In this document: piece by piece, positions 50,401-62,400 of the stretch | Position numbering within the stretch: the stretch's first letter is position 1 | Layout: every line of letters starts with the position of its first letter | From: Ridgeia piscesae | Lineage: Eukaryota > Annelida > Polychaeta > Sabellida > Siboglinidae | Reading direction: 5' to 3' | NCBI GenBank assembly: GCA_025642075.2 | Contig: JAODUO010000040.1 | Location: 67,501-131,500, forward strand | Length of the DNA stretch: 64,000 bases | The notes under the pieces: model-generated | Databases searched by the model: none | Seen by the model: only the letters and a program-made list of their open reading frames with translations | Told to the model about the DNA's origin: nothing | Position numbers and translations under genes: made by a program

Positions 50401-53400
50401 CGTATAGCTGTGAGCGCAGGCGCAGTGCGCACTCGCTAACCATATATAATCTCAGTAAACAGTTAGCATGACATATCTTTGAAACGAACATGACTTGGGA
50501 GTTTATTTTGAAAGCATCAAATGGAGAAATAGAAGCAAAACGGCCGATTTTGGAACACCAATGTACCTGATCATGTGCTTACATGACTGCGAACTTCAAG
50601 TATGTTTTTCTCAGTTTGAACTTTTCTACCCCAGGCATGTTCAGTGTCGAATAACTTTGCCTATGTATGAGCCCTGTCCATGATTTTTACACCATTGGGA
50701 AGCTTAATATATGTTCTTTCTAATGGTGTGACTAACTCAATTGTTTTATTTTTGACATACGACTAATTTTGTTAGAACACTTCACATATAGTCATTTCCA
50801 CAAGTATCAAATGTATTGTTTTATCAATTTAGTCTCAAATTAACTGATGAGTTTTGTGTTGACTTCAGAAATACATGTGCTGGTGTTTTCCAGATCATTG
50901 ATGACAGTGAATATGAGACAATGGAGCAGTTTGAGGTCCTGCTCACCTCACCCTCCCTCATGTCTCGCATTGGACCCCAGTCACAGGCCATCGCCATCAT
51001 AGAGGGGCCAAATGATGGTAAGATATCAACACAACTCAGTTCTCTATCATACACCAATGACTTGAGGTCCTTTTCCAGTATCCTTCATCATGTTGTGTAG
51101 TTGATCATGTACATGTTTCACCATGTCTTTTTTACTGTGCTGCATGCATTAAGACATATTAATTATTTATCCATCCCTTGTAACTGTTTATGATAATAAA
51201 TCCTGAATATTATTTCTTCCCACACATGATATTTTCTGTTTTACACAGCTTCCTGTTACACAGTCTGTGATCTTTGTGTGACAGAGCCATTGAACTTCTT
51301 GATACAGCATAACAATCAATGACCATTTGCAGAGTCAGTAATATTACTGTTACAGAGTCACAGTCAGTGATCTTCCTGTTACAGAGTTACAGTCAGTGAT
51401 CTTCCTGTTACAGAGTCACAGCCAGTGATCTTCCTGTTACAGAGTCACAGCCAGTGATCTTCCTGTTACAGAGTCACAGCCAGTGATCTTCCTGTTACAG
51501 AGTCACGGCCAGTGATCTTCCTGTTACAGAGTCACGGCCAGTGATCTTCCTGTTACAGAGTCACGGCCAGTGATATTCCTGTTACAGAGTCACGGCCAGT
51601 GATCTTCCTGTTACAGAGTCACGGCCAGTGATATTCCTGTTACAGAGTCACAGCCAGTGATCTTCCTGTTACAGAGTCACAGCCAGTGATCTTCCTGTTA
51701 CAGAGTCACAGCCAGTGATCTTCCTGTTAGAGTCCCGTGATCTTCCTGTTACAGAGTCACAGCCAGTGATCTTCCTGTTACAGAGTCACAGCCAGTGATC
51801 TTCCTGTTATAGAGTCACAGCCAGTGATCTTCCTGTTACAGAGTCACAGCCAGTGATCTTCCTGTTACAGAGTCACAGCCAGTGATCTTCCTGTTATAGA
51901 GTCACAGTCAGTGATCTTCCTGTTACCGAGTCACAGCCAGTGATCTTCCTGTTACAGAGTCGGTGATCTTCCTGTCGGAGGCGGTGTACTTTGTGGATGA
52001 GGATGCGGGGCGTGTGGAGGTGCCGGTGGTGCGCCAGGGCACAGACCTGTCCCACACATCCATGGTGTGGTGTGCCACACGCATGTCCTCCCCTCCCTCC
52101 GCCACTCCTGGCCAGGACTACATCCCTCACTCCAAGAAGGTCATCTTCCACGATGGACAGATTGTAGCGGTGGGTTTTTCTTCTTCAGCAGTTGAATGAA
52201 CCTGTGACATACAAACACACCTTTCCTACTGTTATCAAGTGACTGGTTTGGGTATGCAGTGCCTGTCATGTAGTATGATGTGCTTGTGTTGTAGATGTGT
52301 GAGCTGGACATCCTGGATGACCAGGCTGACCCAAGACTTGAGGGCAATGAGACGTTTGTTGTCTTTCTCAGTTCCTCTGTCGGCAGTCTCCTTGCAGAGC
52401 CGCAGTCAGCCCTCGTCATCGTCAACGACACCAAGCTTGACGGTCAGTGTCACCACCAAACCAGCACTAAGTAGCACACACAATGGAGTCACCTTTAAAA
52501 AAAACACTTGAATATTGAGGTTATAATTTTTAAGTAGCAGTGTGTCTCATAACTAATTGGATGTAATAGTTTTGTTGATAATTTATTTATATGTTGATTC
52601 TTTGCAAGAGTTTGATGTCTTATAGCACTTGGATCAGACATTCACTGACTGAGTGACTGATTCTTTCAGTCATATGTGATAGTTGATGTGAGAACAAACA
52701 GTTATGTTGTAATAAATCCCAGCTAACTTGTAACACCTCCACAGGGCGAGTTATTCAATTGAATTAAAATAAAAGTGACATCTGTGATGTATCTTTGTCC
52801 CCAGTGCCTGTGATGCAGCTGATGAAGGCAGAGTACTGGGTGGATGAGGAAAATGAAACTGTCACTGTGCCTGTTGTAAGGACAGGTGACATCAGTTTTG
52901 TGTCATCTGTCATCTGCTACACCCGCCAGCAGTCAGCCTCCGTAGCTGACGACTACAAGGAGAGGACATTGACGGAGGACTCAAGGTTGACATTTGCTCC
53001 AGGAGAGAAGGTAGCATTACTGTTTGTGTCTTCTGTGTAGTTGCATCAGCATCAAGTGTGATAGCTTCATTGCTCGACCTCTTCCTTCTCTGTGTAGTCT
53101 GGACTGAGGCGTTGATGCTAGTAAAGTCTTTTATCTAAAAAATATTACTGGAAATTACTGCAGTTGCTTGAAATTGAAAGGACAGGATTTTTGAATGGTC
53201 AACATTCAACAATGTTGGACATACATAACAAGTATTATTTTAGCAATAAAAACATATTTGTAGAACATGACGTTAATTTCATGTACTGTGATAATTTTCA
53301 AGGATATAATTGTACTGAATGTCGAGTGGTACAAAACACCTCACGTGCTGCAGTAAGTGGATATGTTTATTGGTGCACATTGTCATAAGGACAACAAAAA

Positions 53401-56400
53401 TTACCAAATTAAATACAGATGACTGACCAATTAGACCCGTTGGCATGATCATGTCATTGCTGTTTGTGTGGCAGGTGAAGAATTGTACGGTGGGTATTGT
53501 CAACGACCATGTCTACGAACAAGATGAGAAGTTCCTGCTGAAGCTGGCTTCCCCCCGAGGCACGAAGCACTGTGATGCCAGCGTCGGTCAGAGAGACACA
53601 GCCACAATCATCATCACCAACAAGGGAGATGGTGAGATGGTCTACAGCTTATAATATGCATGGGTCACTAGTTGGGAATATGAATCCCTTTCAGAAAATA
53701 GAAACTGGTCTTGGCAGATCGTAAGATAATATAAGCAGTGTTAGATGCTTAAGTGTAAAATTAAGTTGTTATATTCATGGGCAGTTGCTCCCTCTAAGTT
53801 AAGCCATTATTGCCTACTTTTGATGTTATTTTCTCTTCTCAAGCAGTTGCTACACATTTCTTAATTATTAGCAGTTTGGACTGGAGCTAGAGATGCCGGC
53901 CTACAGTGTGCATGAGCCCTAAAGCCCTGTGTTGTTGTAGCCCCGCGACTGGAGCTAGAGATGCCGGCCTACAGTGTGCATGAGCCCTAAAGCCCTGTGT
54001 TGTTGTAGCCCCGCGACTGGAGCTAGAGATGCCGGCCTACAGTGTGCATGAGCCCTAAAGCCCTGTGTTGTTGTAGCCCCGCGACTGGAGCTAGAGATGC
54101 CGGCCTACAGTGTGCATGAGCCCTAAAGCCCTGTGTTGTTGTAGCCCCGCGACTGGAGCTAGAGATGCCGGCCTACAGTGTGCATGAGCCCTAAAGCCCT
54201 GTGTTGTTGTAGCCCCGCGACTGGAGCTAGAGATGTCGGCCTACAGTGTGCATGAGCCCTAAAGCCCTGTGTTGTTGTAGCCCCGCGACTGGAGCTAGAG
54301 ATGCCGGCCTACAGTGTGCATGAGCCGGAGTCGTTGGATGGGACAAGTGTCCTCACAGTGAAGGTGATGCGCTATGGAGACAAGAACAAGACTCTGAAGA
54401 CACGCTGTAGCACCAGGGATGGCTCGGCCATCTCTGGCCTTGACTACAATGCACGTAGCAAAGTGCTCACTTTTGCACCAGGTTAGTCTTGGTTTTGTCA
54501 CATATGTCATATGTTAATGTTGTCCTATTTATAGGCTATTAAATATGTGGACAATTTAGGGATAAGTGTATCTGATTGATTCTGCTTCCTACGCTGTATA
54601 TGTATAGATGAGATGTGTTCTGAGTGAGGTAGGGATGTGAACTGAGGCTGTCTGCTGCAGGCGTGTCGTCCATTGAGTTCCCCATTGAGATCCTACACAA
54701 CTCAGATGTTGAGTGGCATGAGACCTTCTACGTGGCCCTGGGCCCAGGCCTGCCCGAGAATGCAGTCTTTGGCAAAGTCTCATCAGCTACGATCACAATC
54801 CTTGACAACGAAGTCTCTGGAAGTCTCATACTGCCTGCACCTCCAGTGGTATGAGCCTTTGGTCATTTTTATGTTGGGATGTTTGGCTACATTTAACAGA
54901 ACAAAACAGTCATTCTGTGGTGATGTATCAGGGTTCAGAAACATGGTAATGATAATACCACAAATGTTGAATTTGTACCACGTTTTGATAAAGTTTTATT
55001 AAATGCAATGTCTGTGTTGTGTAATTTAAAATAAAATTCTGAAAACATACTAGCATTGCAATGTATTCACCTAGTTAATACTTTTATTTATGTATTTATT
55101 CATATGATTCTTGGAAAAATTATTGCAGTTAGCATTATTATTAGTTTGTAACTTTACAACAAGACCACTTTTTGAAACTTGTCACAGCAATCTGAGGAAT
55201 GTTGGTCTTGTTGCAGGTTGTGTCTCTGCAGAAGTATGACAATATGGAGGATGAAAACTTGCCTGATCCATCTCCTGGATACCCAATAGTCTGTGTCACT
55301 GTAAGTAGTGTTATTTTGACATGCTTGTGCAGGCCAGCAAGCTGATGTTGATAACATGTTGCATTGACAAATCTTTTGAATATATATCTTACTATAAATT
55401 ATTTTCACTTGTCTTATTCTTGAAAATATTCATAGAAAATCACATTTGGTACAAGATTATTATCTGTATGAATATATTACTGTTTATCTATTTTAATTAT
55501 TTTATTAGTATATTGCAATATTTTGCTATAATTGTTTTAACAGTAAAACAATTATTTTAATAAATTTGTTTATTTTGTAATAATTGCAGATGATTTTGGA
55601 ATATGTTGTGAAGTGCCATGAACAAATTTGTATCTGACGATGCATTAGCAACAGAACCCTATTACGAAGATGTGTCCATATGCTGGCAGTATACTGGAGC
55701 CTTGCTGTTGTAGCCGTGTGATCCCCACTACCCAATGTACAGTGTGACGGGTCCACTGTGCAAGACTTCGGGCATCAACGAGTCGTCCATCCAGTACCAC
55801 TGGGAGGTGGCCATGCCGCTGGACATGGATGGCTCGAGACCTCCGTTTGAACAGATCACTGGCAGCACGGCCTTCACTGCGGTTGACCGCAAGGTGCTGG
55901 ACAGCATCTACTTCCGCCCCCAGTTCCAGGTGCGTTGTGTTGCCCAGCCTCAGCGAGACAACGGCAAGCTGGGCGTACCCCTCACCAGCACGGCAGTCAC
56001 CATCGGCACACACAATGGCATCTGTCACACCCCTGTCAAGTCTGGCTCACCCTACGGACTACATGCACAGTCCTTTGTCGCCACGCTGCAGTATGTGGAA
56101 CCGACGGATCCGGATCATCCGAACACGATCCACACATCGATCAAGGTCCCACACCAGGATGGGATGCTGCCACTCATCTCAACCCTTCCCATCCACAACC
56201 TCCGCTACCTCCTGTCAGAGTCCGCCTACCGCCAGCAGCATATCTGCTCCAACTTCATCCTGCCCTCAGAGTTGTCTCTTGTGTCTAAGTACGGCTTCCT
56301 CACCCCCCAGTCGGAGACATCGACACTGCTCAATGACATGCCCTACCAGCTGGACGGCTCACTGCGTGGCAACAACACTGTCGAGTTGTACCAACACCTC

Positions 56401-59400
56401 AACCTCAAAAGCTGCATGTGGCAGTTCGATGCGTGGTATCACATGACTGAGCTAGTTGATCTGTGTGGGGGTGCAGTGATATCTGACTTTGAGGTGCGTG
56501 ATGCGGCCCACAGCTACCTGACTGTGCGCGTGCCACTGTATGTGTCGTATGTCTACACCAAGGCCCCGACTGGCTGGATGTCTCTGGAGCATCGCACCGA
56601 GTTGGAGTTCTCGTTCTTCTATAACACCATGCACTGGCGGGCTGGACTCGAAACTGACGGCAAGCTGAGTGCACATCTACAGGTCCTCAAGATCATCATT
56701 GGCAAAGACGGAAACCTTGTGATTGACTTTAAAACTAGGGCAAAGTTCAGAGGTAGGTACACTGTCAACTATAGTTAATTTCCTGCCATGACTACATCTG
56801 TGTAATACTGGTGTATGTGACGTACTTTGAATTTGAAATTATGTAGTTTGTGCCTTGATATATCTACGTAGGATATGTAAGTTGCTACATGTACATGTAT
56901 TGACTGAAAGGTGATGGTGTTTTAGTGTTTAACAATTTACGCAATTTGTTATCATATCCTTATTATGCACTTAAATTTCTTAAGCTGTTAAGATCAAATA
57001 AATTCTAACTTATTGAACTGACTATTATCAAAACAAAAATAGAAATATACAAACAATGATTCATACAAGATTGTTACATTAATTTTATTTCATTTACGTT
57101 ATTTTATCATAACCGTAATGTTTAACCAAACTGAACTGTATCATTTGATCAGTTGTCTCAGCTGCAGTCTACAAATGCTCTGATGTAGACAGTGGGGCCA
57201 CCTAGCAGGAATTAACAGCACTGAGACTGTGGACTGAGAAAAGTATGTTTGGTTTAGGTCAGTTCGTTCTCGACCATCACACTCAGCCAAATGTTGAGAG
57301 TCGGGTGGTGCCACCTGGTGACCTGCCGATCACGTTCCAACTGTCCCTGGTGTGGAGTCAGCAGACATTTGACAGTCCCAGTCAGATCTGGCGAGCCACC
57401 AGTGACTACAGTCTCAAGGTGGGTGTCTTCACTCTGTCTGACTTCACGTGTTGTATACAGCTGTTTCTAGCTCAAACTGAGGCACTTGAAGGATGTAATT
57501 ATATCTTTGTTTATAACAAATTAAAGTTATAGTAATAAAAAATCTACACCTGAGTCCACCTACTGTTCATCAAATTAAGTAGGGGCTTTAAGTACCATTG
57601 TCTGATTAAGGAAGGACTTGGATGGATTATGTACACTTTCATTATTTAGCCTAGAGATGCTATTTCATGTAACACTAACCAAATCAAATCTGCCAAAACA
57701 TAAATATGATACAACAGATTCTGGACAATTCTGCTTACTTGAAACATGCAGCATTTCCAATTATGTTAAGCAATTTCTGTTGGTTATTTAAAATGTGTAT
57801 TGAGAATTTTAACATTTGATTATGTATATTGAAAAGATAATTTTTTTTATAAAGTTCCATCATCAGTGTGTGTTGGTGCTGTAGGACTACTCTGGTGACT
57901 ACGTCATGGAGCTGGTGCCATGTACAGTGACAGCCACACAGTCCTTCTCCACTGCCAGAGACGCACCACTGCTCTGTACCGCCCAGGAGCCTCAGAGGTG
58001 AGATCTCTGTAGACTGGAGGATGTGTCATGATGACTACACATAACAAGCACCCAGTCTACTTGTATAGTGTATATTGTATGTAGTCCAAGGAGTCACTGG
58101 ACACCGCTGAGTGTAAGACAGTGTATAAAATGCTATGACTAGTTGAAGTTGTTTACTCTGCAATGGTTGAGTCAGCTAACACTGACCAATCCACAGTGAC
58201 AGGTTCCTACTTGTTCACAAGTGACAGTCACCTTATGATTTAACAAGAATTTTTTTTCAAGTAAAGAAAAAAAATTGAAGATAGTCTGTATGTATCAATT
58301 TCTTATATAAGGATACATCAACATGGCTATGCTAATGCATGTATACACAAATTGTGTAAACATTGTGAATGATATTTTCATAGGCAACTATTTTGCACGG
58401 TTGATCAAATCACGAAAGTATTATCATTTTGATCTTCTAAATTAACTATCTGTGACCCAGTGAACTTTTGTATTAAGGAGGTCTTGGAGCTGGTCAGAGA
58501 TTGTTTGGTCTCTGTTCTTGAGCTGCTAATGAAGTGTTGTGTCTGCTGTAGACTGACTGATGGCTTCTGTTGTAGGTTCACAGTACCCATCTCCTTCCAG
58601 CAGACAAATCGCCCTGTGCCTCTCGTATACTCCCTCGACACTCACTTCCTCCTTACCAGCAACAAAGACGACTTCCTCAACAACCCTAACACTCTCGACC
58701 TTGATGACCTCGATGCCGATGCTACATTCATGCCAGGTATGTGTCGTCAGGACAACTAATGTTCACTACTCATAATCCTTGCAAAATACTTTTCTTTGCT
58801 TTTAAGTTTCAATCTCTTATTGCTAGGGCTATCACATGAGAACGAATGCCTTGCTTTATATCAGCAACTTCTTCAGAAAGCAATTATTGTATTGTTTAAA
58901 TCTTTACTGGGTAGACAGCCTTCTTATTTTACACCCTGCTGTGGGCAGACAATTTTAAGATGGCAGCCATCTGTGAATTACGCTGCATGTTGCTTGCATT
59001 AAAATTCTAATAACTCGACAACCGATGCGTACAAATATATGAAATTAATTACACAGTACATGGAATGATTGTGTGAATAAAATGTGTTATTAAAATTTAT
59101 GTGTTGCAATCAATTACATTTCAGATCTTGAAGCAAACGTTAACAATTATGATGACAAAATAAATAAGCAACTTCATCATGTTACATATTAAATTGTTTT
59201 AGAACACACAAAAGTGATCCTGTGGAACTAATGTAGCCATGTACAGTCGCGCCTCGTTATAACGCGGTAGTTGGGGTCCACGAAATGGAACCGCGTTGTA
59301 AACGAGGCGCGTTATAGATTATATTCCGCCAGGGGCGCCACCACCCACAAAACGCCACAACAGCAACCGAAGCCAATGTGCTGGTTGCGCGGTGTATGCG

Positions 59401-62400
59401 TGATTTATAAAACTAACGGACATTGAAACCAACGTAAATGTGTATTACGTTAAAGTAATATACACTGTCGAATGTTGAACTGAGTACATCTTGCGAATGT
59501 TGTACAGTTTTGAAATAAATTCAGAGCCAACGCGCCTCGTCTGGCGATGCGAACTGAGGCGGAGCGATAACACAGTACGCGGTCGCAGTCTAAAATAACC
59601 TTGAACTCAGCAGCCGAAACGCACAAATGAATTGACATGTTGCCGAAGTCGGTCAAATATTAATACTTATACTAGTTGCGCTCACTATTGGCTTAATTTC
59701 ATCTTTTAATCAATCCCAAAATATAAATTTAGATCGCACATTTACCGTGCCGATTTATAATGCAATTCACGGTGGTTCGAGGCTACCGCGGTTCACACGC
59801 AGTTAACGAATTCGTATATTTGCGCACAAGTAAATGTTTTTTCGTATACGTAGTGAAGAAAACATAACATTAGCCTGCCATTTCAGTACCATTATTATTT
59901 TTCGTCACCGCCCGATTCGTAAGCAATTTAATTGCCATTTACAAGCCGGCGAAGGCGCCCGTTCGCGGAAGCCACAGCGAACGGGCGCCTTCGCCGGCGA
60001 AGCCACAGCGAACTGGCAGGAGACAAACGCGATTGATATTGGGGCTAACAAACAGGACTTTGTACCAAATTTACTGTGCCTAAAGTTAATTAAATGCAAT
60101 CAAAGGAATTGGTAACGTTTTAAACAAACACTACCACACAAACCAAGCGCTGGTTACACAATAGATCGGTTTCCGTTTGAAAAACGATTGGATTGGTGCC
60201 GCGAAGCCGACGGCAGAGCAGAAGCCAGGGGCACAACAAACAACGAACTCAGCAACGTAGTTGTACTTCTGTGTTAAATTTCTTAATATCATTAAATTGT
60301 TTCTAGATACACCTGTACAAGACAAACATGAGGATTTCATAAACATAAGTGACAGTTAATTACAGCGTTATTGTTAGCTGTAGCGCCCATTTCCCCCCTG
60401 GCGGCAGAAATTCGGGGTCCACGACCGACCGCGTTATAGCCAAATCGCGTTATAGCGAGTCGCGTTATAGCGAGGCGCGACTGTATGTTACTTTTATTCT
60501 AGTAAAATATTTATCCAATTTTGACAGTTTTCAAATTATAATTACTTTTGTAAACAATGCCAATGCGACAGAAGACAAAAATCATGCCATGATTTATAAA
60601 ATGACTATCGTTTACCGATCATATTGCCGAATGGAATGTTCTTTTCGTGTGTAAAATCAACACGAATAACGAAGGATAGCAGACTCCTTTCACAAATAGA
60701 TGCTCCCTTATCAGAAGCAATGTGACCATAGTGCATATTAATAAAACACCCTAAAATAAAATAAACGAAACGAAGTACAGATGGTGATCCGATTAACAAA
60801 ATGGCTGCATATCGGCGAAATGAACATGCCACCGACGGGTTATCTTCTTCGTATCTCAACAATGAAAAGTCGCACAAACAACGTACATGGACGATAACGT
60901 GATCGCTGTCGACATTATTCACGTTGCAAACATTGATATCCGACTCTAAATCGTCGAGAAATTATCTCAGTAATATCCGCCAAATGCCGCACGATGTCGG
61001 AGGTTAATTAGACGAACGCACTTCAATATCCTTCCAAATAAATTCGCTTAATTCGCAAACAAAAACAATTTTTCACAAGATGGCGACAGCACGTGTTTCC
61101 GTGACCTGCATAGAGCTTAGGTCAGCAGTTTCAGCTGGCTGGTTAATGTAAAAGAAGGATGTGATCGCGGTAAACAAAAGGTCTACAAACTGAGTTTACT
61201 GGGCAGTTTTGGACGGTCTGCACGTACGAGGGGTTGGGCAGTTTTGGACAGTCTGCGCAGTGAAGAGTTAAGATAAGATCAATATATTGCCATGTGCCAA
61301 TGGTGGAAAATACAATAAAACGTGGTGTCGAACTTGGATGCACATAGTTATCATCATGCCAATAAATAAAATAAATGATGTAAAGAAAAATCACATACGC
61401 AATATGTAATGTGTTTTTAAATCTGTTACAGACAGGACTTACAGCAGAGGCAACTAAAAATACTACCTTGACAAGCTGGAGTATTTGGCTTGCTAAACTA
61501 TCTTAGTAAAGCAGATTTGACAGCTTTTGAAATACTGCTTAAACAAACTGAATATTTTTATTGTAGATTTGAACATAACTGCCACTTTTAAGATATGCTG
61601 TATCCTAGTACAACCCTACATCCATAATTTATGATAAAATAATATAAGTCAGTCAGGAATATATACACTGTGAGTACTTGCACACAACAGTTAACCTGTG
61701 TAACAAGTGTTGCTGACTGGTGTGTTACAGACCAGACCATCTACGGCCGGGTAATGTGGAACCCAGCTCAGGACCTTGAGGAGGCCTACAAACTACAGAT
61801 TGAGAAACTCTTCATCTGCACAGGTACCTGTCACTGATTGTGGGTCAACACGGCTCTTTTATTGGAAATCATTTGCCATTATCCAAATCCTGTAATTATC
61901 CCACTGTTTGTGGTGTTTTACTCGGATGTAAGAGGGTAAAAATAGAAACACGTATTGTTAGATCAATTATATCAATGCAGTAATCTTTAGATGCTGCACT
62001 AAATTAATGGTTGTGCTGTTGATATGTTGTAGACTGTGACCAGTCATGATTAACATATCAAGGTGCTCAACTGACAATTTGTATACAGAAGTGTTTCCCA
62101 TTAGAAGCTATTGATCACATCGACTCCTTCTAATCTGTATGGAAATGATAATAGATAATACCTTGTGACACCAGTACATGTGCATGGGGAGTGTTTGGTG
62201 TATGTCAGCCAAGTACTGCTACTGACAGTCTGTGTCTGTGTGTACTACAGGCACTGATGGCTTTGTGCCGTACTACGACCCAACGGGGGATGTCTACAAG
62301 GAAGGGCCCCAGTACGGCTGTCTGCAAGCAGGCCCCAAGATCAAGCACCGCTTCCTTGTGCTCGTAAGTCACCAGTTCATTCTGTCACCAGCTTCTCATG

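Larger units (their letters stand above)
58737..61730. other. FRAS1: FRAS1 3-kb intron between exons 55 and 56
   Basis: It holds a 1.24-kb pogo/Tigger-like element, then a CpG-rich, GC-normal block to about 61270 unlike the CpG-poor introns elsewhere, then ordinary AT-rich intron. No exon of the host gene is missing between 55 and 56, since the phases join. Confidence 0.8.

Noticed and set aside
59834..60115. 93-codon frame inside the pogo-like element as a transposase remnant
   Set aside because: It spans the hairpin and shows no DDE, helix-turn-helix or CENP-B-like motif; the element looks non-autonomous.
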